Source: Grammothele lineata (Eukaryota > Basidiomycota > Agaricomycetes > Polyporales > Polyporaceae). Taken from it: DNA of 64,000 bases. The translations under genes and the position numbers were made by a program. Positions 1-12,464 of the stretch are shown here, piece after piece (within the stretch, counting starts at the first letter, position 1; each line of letters starts with the position of its first letter). The DNA lies in NCBI GenBank assembly GCA_002150815.3, contig NDFF03000005.1:186001-250000 (forward strand), read 5' to 3'. Below the pieces are notes generated by a model that ran no database searches, was not told where the DNA came from, and saw only the letters and a list, made by a program, of their open reading frames with translations.

Positions 1-849
1 GCTTCGCTTCGGCTTGTTGAGTTTGAAGGGAGCTAGTATTCAATGCATCGCTCAGGTTTGAGGTGGAGCTGCTGGTTTCAAGCTGCGTTAGGGGGTGTAA
101 GCACGAAGGCAGCCCGTTGCATGGTTCGGAGTGCACCGGCAAAGTGCTATCATCTAAGTTCGGACACGCATCCTGAGGCGCATCCAAGAGGTCTCCACTT
201 GAGAAAAGCAGCACTCAAACTACGAAGCAGTCAACTGCGCACTGGGAAGGCGCATTAACACAGCGATAACATTACAACGGTAAGTAGGCGGTACAGAAAG
301 TAATAACAGGTGGGCAGGAGAAGCGCATGAAGGTCGACAGGATGCTCCTTATAAGCCATTTGGGGGTAAGAATGGAGAAAGAATGGAGGTGGGACACCGT
401 CGGAGCGGCGCAGACGCCGGTCAGCGCGAAAGAGAGTGGGCGACGCAGGGCACCTATCAACTAAGCGCACCATGAACTGGTCATTGGCAACATTCACGTC
501 AGAACGGGCCAGAAGAAAGACAGAGGAGAACGGCGTCCGAGGTGGCCATAGGAGAAAAGAAGGGCCACGGTGAGGGCAAGAAAGTCGAATGCGCTCAGCA
601 TGCGCAGGGCGTTGGGCGCCCGTGTACGACCACGGGGGGAGCGATAAAGGCGCCGGGGCCAAACATGCGTACACGAATTCCCCCCATAAGATTTAAAGTA
701 TGTCTTATATGCAAGGGGCCACAAGAAGCGTGCTACGAAAGCATGGAAAGCTAGAGAACAGCAAGAGGGTCTACAATGATACGATCTACATGGACAACAG
801 GGGTGGGCCACGAACAACGATGATAAGTTACGACAAAACGACAAGCGCG
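1..849. other. Intergenic stretch at left edge
   Basis: No convincing gene is seen here. Open frames on both strands are short, low in recognisable motifs, and lack a consistent exon pattern. The right part is expected to hold the 3' untranslated region of the minus-strand EAF1-like gene that ends at 850. Confidence 0.5.
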
Positions 850-3800
850 TTACGAATGAGGGAAGCCGTTGGGATTTTGACCCTGCTGCTGCTGATGTTG
901 CTGCTGAGCGTGTGCGGCGTAATGTTGCTGCTGCTGCTGCTGTTGCTGGCGTACCTGCTGTATCGCCGAGGCGGAGGCATTATTTCAGACCTGCCATTTC
1001 ATTCAGGCGTGCTATGGCTCACCTGCGCGAGCATACTCAGCTGTTCCGGCGTGAGGTTGTTGCGCCCTGGCATATGCTGCATCTGCTGCAGGTTGTGCAG
1101 GTAATACTGCGCCATATTCGCCGAGCTGTGCATCATCGGGTTTACAGGAACGCCTTGGCCTGATACCGACGGCGGCCGAGGCACGTTCGCTGGGCTTGCA
1201 GCCGGCAGGGGAGGCGACTGATGCAGTGCGCCCGGCGAGGAGCTCGTTGCACGCGCGGCGAACGGCGGGGAGAGGTGGACTGCGCTCAGCGCTGGGGCTG
1301 CTGACGCGAGCGCTGCCGACGCGCTCGACTGAGGCATCGGCGCTGCCTGCGGCTGACCTTGAACGGCGGTCTGTCCGTGAGCCTGTTGCTGGGCCTGCCC
1401 TTGGGTATGGGTTGCCGCCGCCATGGCACGCAAGTGCGCCGCCTGTAGCTGTTGCTGTTGAGCAGCTAGTTGCGGGGGTGACATGCGCGCATTGCCGGCG
1501 CTCGCAAGAGCAGCAGCGAGTCGTTGCTGCTGCTGCTGTTGTGAGATGCCCACCTGACTGCGAATGGATGGCACCATCGGAGTCTGTCCGCTCGCTGGTC
1601 GAGGGACATTGCCCGGCGGGTGCATTTGTCCCTGCGGGGTTTGCGGTTGCTGCTATAAGACACCGGAAGGTTAGCGAGCGTGGATAAAACTAGTAGTGAT
1701 GACGCACCGCATTGGCAGGCAGACCTTGTGCCCGCTGCTGCTGGTCCCGGAGCATTTGCTGTCGAGCAATCTCATCATTTCTGCGACGAATCATTTCCTG
1801 AGCATCTCTCGCCTCCTTTTCGGCTTTCAGCCGACTGAGCTCAGCAGGTGTAAGTCGTGGTAGTTTCGTGAATTGGCCATGCGTGTCGTGGACCGCAGTC
1901 GTCTTGGGTCGCGGGAGAGCTGATATATGTGTTCTCAACGATACAATCTTGCAACAGCCAAGCGAACGGACTTACCAGAATTCTTCTGCATGATCTCCCT
2001 CTTCTTGGCCGATTTGCGCACGGCGTCGTACATTGCTGTATGTCTCCTACGCTTCCTTGGCTCGCTGCCGTTCGCCGCGCCTCCTAAACTGATACTCGAC
2101 CCGGTCGCAATCTGGTTCAACGTTCTCTTGTGGCCTCTCGTAGCCATATGACCCGAAGCCGTCGAAGCAGATGCGCTCTCGTCTCCAGCGTCACCCTTGG
2201 CATCCCCTTTCGATGAGCCAGCAGCTACCTTCAGATCTTTGCTAATGGTAGTCCAGTGATCCGCGCACTCCCAAACTGTTCGCTTGTCCGTGGAGATCGT
2301 GACACGAGACGAGTTGAATGTGTCGGCTACAAGAGGCCAATTGGAGGGATACCGCTCGACGGCCTGTCGAAGGAGGGCGTCCTCGGCAGGCGACCAGGCA
2401 ACAGCTTCGTGGTTAGGGTTATTCTTCCGCAGATCTCGTAGAGGGATAGGTTGGCCGGAAGCGTTTGAGCGTGGAGGTATACCATCGAAGAGCGCTGCGA
2501 ATCGAATTGAGCATCTCGATACTCAGTAAGATAGACGGCAACGACATACTGCAGAGATTTTCTTCCCGAGGATGAACGACGTCGATATCAAGGAAGACCG
2601 GCGTGTCCTCGATACGGGTCCACTGCCCATCTTTGAAGTGGGTTGCAGGTTGAAGTGTCCCGACTAGAGTAGGCTTCACGGCCATGAAACGGCTCGTAAA
2701 AGTGAGCTTATTATACGTTGCCTCGTCAATGCGCTTGTTCGGGTCATCCTTGTCGTTCTTCTTGTCGGACTTTTTCTTTCCTTCACTCGCCGGTGGAGCG
2801 ACATCGAGCATGCCATATGGAACGAGGTCCGGGAAAACGGCTGATAGATCTTGCGGCGGCGGCGGTAGCGAGGAAGTGGACGCGGGATGATCGTCCGTAG
2901 ATAGTTCGGCCATATTCTTGACAAGGTCAAAGTCTTCCCAGTCGATATAAAGCTTATCGAAGTCTGAGTATACAATGTGCTCTCGGATCGCGGCATATTG
3001 ACCGATCTTGGACTTGGTCGATTTGTGAGAGCTTTGACCTTCCTTCCCCGAAGTGCCGAGAACAGGATTCTTAGATGTCGGCTTGAGACCTGGATGTGTG
3101 TCTGCCGCACCGTCTGGGGCGGGTGCAGATGACTCTCCCGACTTCGTAGGTTCTCCCTGAGGTCCATCAACATCCATTGGAACACCACCCCTAGAGTTGT
3201 GACCTAACGCTGCGGGGTCTTCGGTCTCTTCCACTTTGGGCTTCATGGTGACCTCATTGGGACCCCTGGGCACCTCGTTCGCAGCCTGCGCCTGTTCGAG
3301 CTGCTCCAAGGCGTCCTGTAGTGCTGCACCAGGCGCAAGTCCGTCCGCCGCCTCCTTGTCCAGGTCGTCGTCGCTCTCGTCGTCTGAGGCGTAGCCGTCA
3401 AGGGGTGTGCCGGTCTCTCTAGAGTCCGCTTCATTCTCATCTGTCTCCTGAGAGTCGCGAAACGGCCCTTCCACATGGTCTCCGTCGCTTGCTTCCGCCA
3501 TCTCGGTGTCTTCTGGCGGCGGCGGCGACCACCGGACGACGATGCCGCGTCGGACGCGCTCTTCGAGCGAGCCTGCCTCGTGCCATTCAGCAACCGCATG
3601 GACGAGATTGTACGCAAGAGCAAGTTTCCACCGCCGCTCCTCACGGAAGTCGGTGCGCATCCATTTCTGTGCGGGGTATTCAATCGTCGCACTGGCGGTG
3701 AAACAACATGTAAATTCACCATCTCGTCCATGAGGTAATCCCAATGTGTCTTGGTGGTGTTGCCGACCCCGCGTTGCTTCTTGGGCTGACGGAAGCTCCA

Positions 3801-5795
3801 CGAGCCGGCGTCCTTCAATTTCTCCACGCGCTCGAAGACCCGCATGAGGCGCAACTCCGCCATGCCAATCTGCGGTGTTCATCTCCGTGAGTCTCCCACA
3901 CGATCATAGATAGCAGGATCAGACATACCGACCAGTCTCGCGTGCTGAGGCATTTGGTTGCCTTCGTGAGTTTCGGGTGCACCGGGTTCGCTTTCAGAAG
4001 GGCCGCCCATTTATTTAGACCCATGGGCTGCCACTCCTCCTTCTTCCCGTCTTTCTCCTTGTCGCGCTTGCGTTTCGACGCCTTCCTGCGAGAGAACTCG
4101 AGGGGGAGCAAACTGGCAGGTGGTAGTGGATAAGCTGGGTCAGGTCCGAGAGTAGGATACCTTTCTGTCAGCGTCTCGAACACCATAACACCGTCCTCAT
4201 TCTCCGCAAATGTGTACGAGACCCCGGGCTCGATAGCGGGGAGCGGGATGGAGTATTCGACGGTTTGATGTTGACCCTCTTCATCCGACAGGGGCGACAA
4301 CCGGGTCTGCGAGGGTCCTAGAATATCCATGATCTGGTCTTCACTACGCGCCTTGGTAAGTAAGGCCGGGGAGATGGCAAGTGGCGGTGGCCCTTCCGGA
4401 GCCTCAGGCGCTGGCGCGGGGGCTTCCTCTTGGACATCAGCCTCGCGCTCAGGCTGCATGTCAGCATCTTCCATAACCGCGTCGTCCAGCGGCTCTGTCT
4501 TGACGACGTCAGGTTCATCGACCTCCTCGACAGTGTGTGGAACAGAAGGCGACAGCGGAGGTTGAGAGCGGGGGAGCGACACTCGGGATGAAGGAGCTCG
4601 TGGTGGAACAGGGGGAGGCGAAACAGGAGGCGGCGAAGCCGAAGCCAACGTAGGTGCTGCAGATCCGCGAGTGGATACAGACTTGGCAGCCGGAGAATGA
4701 GCGGGTGTATGAAGCTTGGGTGACGGAGACTTCTCAAGAGCGGTACTTGCCGCGGGAATATCTTCCTCTACCGGACGTTCGGAAGATTCCACATCAGCCT
4801 TAGGCTCTGCAGTTGGTTCCGGTTCCTCCATGGGCTCATCCTCATCCGCAACATCCAACAACGGCTTCTCTGGCATCTCCGGCTGTGGCGAGAGAGCTGA
4901 GATGTGATCGTTGTCCACTTCCATCGAGACCTCCTCTGGAGAAACCTCATCCCGCGCGTTGTCCGGGTATTCCAATGATGGTACTTCTTCAACTTCTTCA
5001 ACCTGCATTTTAGCTTGTGGCGAGGCTGGAGGTTCTGACATCGGCGAGTCAGTGATTTCATTGGTAGGAGCTTCCGCCGGTAGCGCAATCTCGGGTGCGG
5101 GTTTCGAAGGTGATGTTAGTGGCTTTTCGCCCTCTGGTTCGCGCGCAGACTCCTCCGGCTTCGTATCTGGTTTCACTGGCGTTGATTCTCGCTTTGCCTC
5201 TGGCTCTGGCTCCGGCTCCGGCTTCGGTACTGGTTCCGATACTAGTTCCGGCTCCTGAGTTGGTTCCGGTGCGGGATCCACCTCCTCATAGGGTGTCAAG
5301 TCCGGCTCCGGTTCGGGGACAGGCTCGGGGTCGAAATCAAGCTCCGACTCAGGGACGGGTTCAGGCTCAAACTCCAGCTCCCGGAGCGGTACGACGGGGG
5401 AGTATTCCGGAGGCGTGTCCGGGACCGCAACCTCGTCTTCTAGCAGGTTTGAGATCAAACCGGTCTCCGGACTGCCGTTCGCGCGGATGGTAAGCGGCGT
5501 GTGCGGACAAGGGAGGAGGAAGGACTCGGGTCGGACACTCACTGCTTCTCCATGTCAAAGCGGTCCAGAAACACACGCAGCCCCTCTTCGTCGTCTTCAT
5601 CCGCGGGGATGACGAAGCCCAGGTTATCGCGCTTCTGGACGAGGCGGAACATCTCGCGGAGGAGCTCGTTCCGCCGCTTGCTTATTTCCCTACGTGCGAC
5701 GGGCCATGGGAAATGGACACGCAGAGATTGGTCATCGAGACTCACTGAAGCTGCATCACACGTTCCTCCACAAGTGTCTCCGCCGATTGAGACAT
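850..5795 (-). CDS. EAF1: EAF1/VID21-like NuA4 histone acetyltransferase scaffold (HSA + SANT)
   Basis: Likely the platform subunit of the NuA4 histone H4/H2A acetyltransferase complex, acting in the nucleus. About 1,480 residues over roughly nine exons. The start at 5795 gives a short first exon (MSQSAETLVEERVMQLQ) that splices at 5745 onto an Eaf1-type helix (KRRNELLREMF). A very long acidic Pro/Glu-rich exon follows (about 5474-3930). The HSA domain lies around 3870-3560, with HWDYLMDEM spliced to KWMRTDFREERRWKLALAYN. The SANT/Myb domain lies around 2420-2230 (AWSPAEDALLRQAVERYPSNW) and is followed by a basic RKRRRH stretch. The C-terminus is Gln-rich and ends in a small exon at about 946-850. 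HSA, then SANT, then a Q-rich tail is the Eaf1/Vid21 order and differs from Swr1/Ino80 ATPases, which carry helicase motifs absent here. Internal splice sites are inferred; the identity is firm. Confidence 0.88.
884..951. repeat. CTG/CAG trinucleotide tract encoding poly-Gln
   Basis: Interrupted CTG triplets on the plus strand read as CAG/CAA (Gln) in the last exon of the EAF1-like gene. A second shorter tract lies at about 1524-1541 in the preceding exon. Such tracts are prone to length change and are common in Eaf1/Vid21 C-termini. Confidence 0.7.
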
Positions 5796-6795
5796 GCTTG
5801 GTCGCGTGGGAAGAGCTGAGGACGGGGTGCGGGGTAAAGTCGCGTGTGTGGCTGAGAGGTGGTATTGTCCGGGGCGCGATAGACGAGGCTGGAGTGAGAA
5901 TACGACGACGTGCCGGTGTCTATGAGATCCAAATGACGAAACAGGACGTCCCCTGAAGGAATGGGAAGAGATGAGGGAAGAGGGAAGAGCGACTGGGGAG
6001 AAAGAGTAGTTTCATGCAGCTCGAGGTCGTTCGGCAGTTTCCGAATTGGTGCTCCCCCATTTATGGCAACTACGTTTGTTCGCACACGCCGAGGCTATCT
6101 ATCCTATTTCACATCTACATCTTACCACGCCTCAACGCGGCTGGATCGCTCCTGAAATTCGGCATATACAAAAGTATCCGTATCCACTGTTGTACCTAGC
6201 TGCAAGAAAAATGCTCACTGATAAGCTTGTGTTAAATTGGACGGCCACCCTCGAAACAGCCGTCATACCAGTCATTGAGACCGAGATGGATTATGATGAT
6301 TAACTAATGTCCGAGTCGTGCCGTATCCGAGGAGCACATATGCGTAATAATTATCGATGCAACCCTGATGCATGCTCAACAGCTCACTAGGGTGTAACTA
6401 CGGGTATCGACGAACATAATGCATCTGCAGGAGCGAGCGTCGCGACGGGGGCGGGTAACGGTCAAGCGGCGATGAAGTGGTGGATGCGTTGGATGTATGT
6501 ACGGTCGGACGGATGGTTGAGCGGATGGATGGACAGCGAGAGAACAAAAGCGGGCCCAAACTCGAACAGTGGCTAGCAGGCGGAAGTGAACCAGAAGCGA
6601 GAAGACAACAAGGCAAATCGAAGCCTGCTAGCGTAAGTTATGGGGAAAGCATGCTAGTCTAGCGTTCAGAGGAAAGAAAGAGCGTCCGCGCGAGGACGAT
6701 GGAGGTCTCGCCTAGTACGCGCCCAATGCAGGATCGAAAAACATCGTCCCAGTCACCAGCCGTCCGCCGCCAGCAGCTTAGCACGACCACTTGGA
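5796..6795. other. Intergenic: EAF1 5' leader and KNR4 3' flank
   Basis: Upstream of EAF1, an out-of-frame minus-strand open frame (6085-5756) overlaps the EAF1 start codon. It may be an upstream ORF in the leader or part of an unspliced exon. No other gene is supported between 6100 and 6795. Confidence 0.45.
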
Positions 6796-8908
6796 TCACT
6801 TCGCGTCCATCGATGTCACCGAGTCCGTTCTCCGCTTTCCTCCACCGAGCTTCCCGAGCTTCTTAAGCCCGGACGAGATGCTGCTCTTGTTCCGACCATG
6901 CTTCTTGCTCGCCGTCGAGGTCTTCGAGTCGACTGACTTGATCGACGCGACCTCCGCTGCGACGTCGTCAGCGGCCTCATCCTCATCCTCCCCAATAATG
7001 AGCACTCCGTCTGACTGCAGCGCTTCGTCTGCCGCTACACCGGAGATGCCGCCTGCGCCGACGAGCCGGATCGTCGTGTCTGGGTCCTGCTCCGGTGGCG
7101 CATCCGCAGCATCTACTAGGACCGGCGAGTCTTCGTCCAACTTGGGCCGGGCAGTACTGGGCGCCTCCTCCGGCGACTGCGCTACGATCCCAGCGAGGGG
7201 CGCAGCGTTTGCGAGCAGGTCGGCGTCGGCGGCGGGGGACTGCACGGGCGTCGCCTCAGGAGAATCTACGAGTGTTGTTTGTGTCTCCAATGTGAGTTTT
7301 GGAGATGGCGACCGTGAGCGGGCGACGCGCGGGGGCACGCTGGTGAGAACGGGACTACTGGAACCGCGCCCTTCGATATCGTTTTGAGGGGGGAAACTGT
7401 GGCCGGTCTCGTCGTCGTCGGGCGTGAGGGTACTAGGAGAAGGGAGGTCGACAGGCATAGGGGCAGGGGGTTTTGTGACAGATATCGTAGGTATTTGTCT
7501 TGAAGTGAAATTAGTGACATTGCCTAAAGGCGTTGCGACAGAGGATTCGTCCAGAGCAGCCTTCTCGTCGTCCGCGACGATTGGTATGAGCACTTCTGTA
7601 CCCGAGGCTGCATCCGTTGACGATCGGTCAATGAGAGGCTCCATGATGGCTTTCTCCTACGTCGTAACCGTTATGTGACGTGTGTGATACAGGACGCAAG
7701 CTACGACTCACCTTGCCCCTTTCCACCGCCGGTTGCTGCATAATGCTCTCGGGCACAATTCCAGCGTCGATCCACCTCCGCACGCTCTTGTCCGCCCATG
7801 CTTCCAAAACATTCCAACCCTTGTATTCGCCACCAATCTTGAGCCCGCCCGTGCCCACATCGCCCCCAGTATCGCCCTGACCGCCTCCAACGCCGTCGAA
7901 GAAGTAGCTCTCGTACCCGATCGAGTCTTCGCTGCCCTCGCTCCCGTCGTGGCCCGCTCCCCCAAGCTCAAACCCTTCCCCACTCTCGAGGTCCTCAACG
8001 AACCCTGCAAGGAACTTGGCCCATCCCCCGGGCCCGTCCCCACGCCACATGACAACCTTCGTGTCGAAATCACGCCCAAAGACGATCACCTGGCCGACCG
8101 CGCCGCCCTCACCAGGGTTCATGTCCACACCGAGGTAGTTGCCCGCCTTGTCCGCAACGAGTGGGATCCAGCCTCGGCACGAGTACTCGCGGCGGACCCA
8201 GCCTGCAGGGAGCGAGTCCATAAGTCCACGGAGGGTGCCGTTCGCGCCCGTCGCAGGGTCATCGTCGACCTCGCGCCAAAAGCGCCACTCATCGAGCACG
8301 TCCTCGAGCGGGAGGAGCGTCAGCCCGAAGAAGAGGCCCTCGGCACAGCCCGCGGACGACTCGGGCTCCTGCCCGTCCACGCACAAATACGACTCGCGCA
8401 CAGGCTGCGGGAGGGAGAAGCCAAACGCCATCTCGATCTCCGCGAGGTCCTGGGGGAGGATGCCGTAGTTGAGCGTGTCGCCAAGCTCGGGGTACTCGCG
8501 CTCGAGCCACTGCCGGAGCCGGGCCCATGTGTTCGACAGCGGCGGGTAGGCGTGCCCGGCGGTCGCGGAGGGTGCATGAAGGGGGAGAATGGGTGCGTTC
8601 TTGAGCGCGCCCGCGCTGTGATGGGTCAGTAGGCTGTTAGCGTCATGGTATCAGACGCTGGGATGCGTAGAAACATACGAGTGGGGGACCTCATAGTAAG
8701 GCCCAGAAGGGGAGGAAGGGGGGTAGGAGTAGCTCGAAGAAGGACCGTACTGCGCAGTGGCCAGGGCCTCTCCGTTGAACGCGTCTGGATGGGCAAACTG
8801 GTTGGGGGAGGAAGTCGGGAGGCTGAAGGCGTCGTGGGTGGACGTCATCGCCCTGCGGGAGCTGTTGCGAGAGTTTTTGTTGGCAAAGAGAGACGCGAAC
8901 CAGCTCAT
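6796..8908 (-). CDS. KNR4: KNR4/SMI1-like cell wall assembly regulator
   Basis: Knr4/Smi1 proteins link the cell-wall-integrity MAP kinase pathway and calcineurin to beta-glucan and chitin synthesis; they are cytosolic and enriched at growth sites. Three exons are proposed: 8908-8679, 8633-7712 and 7656-6796. They sum to 2,013 nt, an exact 670-residue frame with canonical GT/AG borders. The N-terminus MSWFASLF precedes a Ser/Pro/Tyr linker. The Smi1/Knr4 (SUKH-like) globular domain starts near WARLRQWLEREYPELGDTLN and continues through AEIEMAFGFSLPQPVRESY, LPLEDVLDEWRFW and GVDMNPGEGGAVGQVIVFGRD. The C-terminal third is low-complexity and acidic and ends in a basic tail (GLKKLGKLGGGKRR). This layout, with an ordered N-terminal core and disordered flank, matches fungal Knr4. 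Confidence 0.9.
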
Positions 8909-9455
8909 GGTGGGCGTTGGGGAGCGAGGGTGGGTCGGCGGAGGGCCAGGACTTCGGTGGAGGAGGGAGGGAGAGTGGTGGAGCCAAAAGGACCTCGTTT
9001 GGGCGAAGCGCTAGGGTGCGCAGGACGGAACGAGCGTTGCCGAGCCGATCAGTGCGGTCACGACTGCGCGCACAAGACGTGTGGAGGCGACGGACGGAGG
9101 TGAAGGCTGGGAAGGCTCGAGGACGGTCGACAACTAACGGGACGGTCACCAGCGGACAAGGCCAAGCGTCACGAGCTCGAGCAACGCCCACCGCCCGCCG
9201 CTGCCTCTTCTGGCAAAGGACGCCGGCCTCGAGCGTGAAACATATCATCCGCAGGGGCTCCGTTAGGCGCGCGCCCACGATTGAGACCGGCGGCGATCCG
9301 GCCAGCCCGTTCCTCCCGTTTTCCTCGTAACCACCGCGCGCACGTCAAGGCAAAGGCCGGTCATTGCAGATACTATACTGTACATTGACTAGCTACTGTC
9401 CAAATCCAATGCTACACGACCGAACCACGCCCAGAAAGAACCAAAAAAGGCGAGC
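8909..9455. other. Intergenic between KNR4 and the first CoA-transferase gene
   Basis: Presumed KNR4 promoter and leader plus the 3' region of the downstream minus-strand gene. No coding region is supported. Confidence 0.5.
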
Positions 9456-11742
9456 TCAGAACGTCGCGACGTTGCTCGACACCTTGAAGTCGCACGCCGT
9501 CTTCGCCTTGAGCTCGTCCAGCGAGACGCCCTCCGCGATGTCCGTCAGCGTCAGCTCGCCCGCTAGGCGATCTACCTGGAACACCGCCATGTCCGTCACG
9601 ATCAGGCTCACCGCCCGCGCGCCCGTGAGCGGCAGCGAGCACTGCGACACAACCTTCGGCTCGCCATCCTTGGACACGTGCTGCATCGTCACCATGACCT
9701 TCGTCTTGTCCGGGTTCGACACGAGGTCCATCGCCCCGCCGATACCTGTAAGTTCGATCCATGAGCATTCCGCTCCGTGTTGCCCATCAATAAAGCGAGC
9801 TGCGGGCACGACTCACCCTTGACGAGCTTGCCGGGGATCATAAAGTTTGCGATATCACCCGCCTGTGATACTTGCATGGCCTGTTCCCGAATTAGCTCGG
9901 TAACAGCATCGACACAAGCGTTGCACGACATACCCCGAGGCAAGTGACGTCCATGTGACCGCCACGAATCATGTTGAACGACTCCGCAGAATCTGGCTCA
10001 CGGTCAGTTCCTCCCGTCGAATGCCAACAACACACAGGCACTAAGTGACGCACCGAAGGTGGAGGCGCCGGGGAGGAGCGTCGTCGTCTCCTTGCCAGCG
10101 TTGATGATGTCGCTATAATCAATTGGCGGTCAATATCGCGAGCGGGGCGCCCATACACTTAGCCACTACTCACGCGTCAACCTGGTTGGGCGTGGGGTAG
10201 GGGCCCATACCGAGGATACCGTTCTCGCTCTCGAGCCACACCTTGATCTTCGGGTCGAGGTGCTACACAAGACGACCGTCCGATGAATGGAGGTTCTCCA
10301 TGCCACAAAACGACGTGTCGCTCACCTCTGGAATGAGAGTAGGGATGCCGACACCGAGGTTCACGTAGAAGCCGTCACCGATTTCACGTGCCGCGCGCTT
10401 CGCGATGCGGTGCCGCCAGTCCTTGTGCGCCTTGTCGTCGCTCTCGCCGGGGTTGGCCTGCTTCAACTGCGCGTCCTGGCTCGGCGCCAGCTTCGTGACC
10501 TCAATTGACTTGGGCTCGGTCGCCTTCACGATACGGTCGACGTACACGCCAGGGACGTGGATCGCGTTCGGTGATAAGCTTCCGACAGGCCTGTCGGTAG
10601 CGGGCGGTCTAAGTCTATCCGGCGCGCTCGGGGACAATTAATGAAAGGATGACGTACACGATCTCCTCGGCCTCGACGATGGTCAGCTTCGCGTTGCGCG
10701 CCATGACGCCGTTGTAGTTGTTCGCCGTGTACCTGACGCCATGTTAGATTCACGTCGACGTCATAGCGCAAGTCAACGCAGCCTCACCTGAAGACGAGGT
10801 TCCCGACCTCGTCCGCCTTCCACGCGTGCACAAACGCGACGTCACCGGCGATGGCGGGTTCCATGATAAACCTCCTACCCCCAAACACGCGTGCCTCCTT
10901 CTGGTTCCCGGGGACGAGTACGCCCGCCTTAAGCCCGCCAGGGTTGTAGCGGATGGGAATACCTCCCGTCTCGACGGCGGTGTTCGCGCCGGTTGGGGTG
11001 AACACGCACGGCTCGCCCGAAGCGTGCGCGTGCAGGCGCGCGACGAGGGTGCCCTGGGGCACGAGCTCGATGCCAACGTCGCCGTTGAGATACGCGGACT
11101 CGAGATATTTGTTGCTGCGGGGGCGCAAGCGCAGGACAGGCGGAGACGTGGTGGAAGTGTGCGGGGAGAGAGGATCCGGCCCGGGTCAGCTGGCAGAAGA
11201 CGGAAAGCAAGCGGGATCGCACGCACCCGCCGAGGTAAGAGATCATGACCTTGTCGAGCTGCTTCGTCTTGAGCAGCCTGACTGTGAAAGCGGGGGCGCA
11301 TCAGTGATCCACCCCTCCCCCGCAATCGAAGCAGCGCGCCCCGGAACGCGAGCGGAAAAGTCATGTGTAGGACGTACCCAGTCCGTGGTCGCCCGCGCCG
11401 GCGTTGTTGGACACGGCGGTGAGGTTCACGACCTCGGGGCGTTTTGAGAGCGCGGAGATGAGCGTCTCAGGGATACCGCAGAGTCCGAACCCTGCGCGCA
11501 CACAATCCGTGAGCACGACGCGTCGGGATCAAAGTGCGGCGAGAAGACGGACCTCCAGAGAGAATGATGTCGCCGGACTTGACGTCCTTGATCGCGTCCT
11601 CGACCGAGTCCCAAATCTTTGTCTTGTTTGGCCGGGGTGCGTTGACGACGACGGAGTAGTAGCGCATGCGCGCCGCGATCGCGAGGCGGCTGCTACTGTG
11701 CGCGCGGGGGATGCAGATCGCGCGAGACCTGAGGGCGAACAT
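9456..11742 (-). CDS. Succinyl-CoA:3-ketoacid CoA-transferase, copy 1 (mitochondrial)
   Basis: A family I CoA-transferase that moves CoA between succinyl-CoA and acetoacetate (or acetate) in the mitochondrial matrix. Both domains are in one chain. The start [19 protein letters not shown] is a typical Arg/Ser-rich targeting peptide. The alpha domain follows ([30 protein letters not shown] segment; [13 protein letters not shown]), then a charged linker near 10,450. The beta domain contains [18 protein letters not shown], the catalytic-Glu motif [13 protein letters not shown] near 10,215, [11 protein letters not shown] and [16 protein letters not shown]. It ends near [15 protein letters not shown], for about 520 residues, normal for the family. 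The roughly nine exons have borders at nearly the same places as in copy 2 just upstream. Confidence 0.92.
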
Positions 11743-12464
11743 GGCGGACGGGTGTGCGGGTGTGTGGGATGTGTGGGCAGGCCTCGACGGGGACTATGAC
11801 GAGAGCGCGAAGGGTGGAAGAGTGGGGAAAGCGGGGTAACGGCGCGGTGCGGGGAGAAGAGCTGGGGCCAGGGCCTTGGTGGTGTTTATAAGAAGGGCTC
11901 GCGTGCCCCTGGAGAGCATTGGCGGTGGGGGCGCGGGCGAAACGGGCGGAAGCTCTTCCGGCGCATTTCCGTACGCGCGATCGCAGATTCGTGGCTGGCG
12001 GGGGAGCGTGCGCGAGGGCGAGGACAGAAAACTGGCGCGAGCTGGCACCGGACTGGCACCAGTCGCGCGCGTGTGGACTCGGCCAGAGCGCCTCCTCGGC
12101 CGCGCCGCCCCCGAAGCCACGGCGCCTCCCCCTCTGACCAATCACCGCCCCCCGCCGTTCAGGCAGATCGTTTCCTATCGTTCCGCGCCCTGTTCCGCCG
12201 CTTCCCCGTTTGCTCGGCCGGTCTCCTCCTCGATAGCTGCGAGCCTCGTCACCGTCCCGGGACCTCGCGGGTACGCAGGAACAGCGCGCAATGGTCGAGC
12301 GAGCATACGTCTGTCGGGCCCACGAAGACAGCGCAAGTGGGGCCATGAGGAAGCCTCCATAGATATCGCTTGCTTCCGGACCCAGATTAGAACCGTCGAG
12401 AAAAAAGACGTACAAAATCCAAGTGGTGTGCCTACGAATCACATCCGAACGTGCACTCCGAGAT
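11743..12464. other. Spacer between the tandem CoA-transferase genes
   Basis: About 720 bp that must contain the promoter of copy 1 and the 3' region of copy 2. It is GC-rich. Open frames on both strands lack recognisable motifs, and I see no third gene or mobile-element remnant. Confidence 0.5.

Noticed and set aside
7733..8632. A 299-codon plus-strand frame over KNR4
   Set aside because: The sense strand has the conserved Smi1/Knr4 domain with proper introns; the opposite frame has no motif and reflects GC-rich codon use.
10750..12442. Several Arg-rich frames over and between the CoA-transferase genes
   Set aside because: They overlap conserved exons in other frames or lie in a GC-rich spacer. 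No motifs, no intron pattern.
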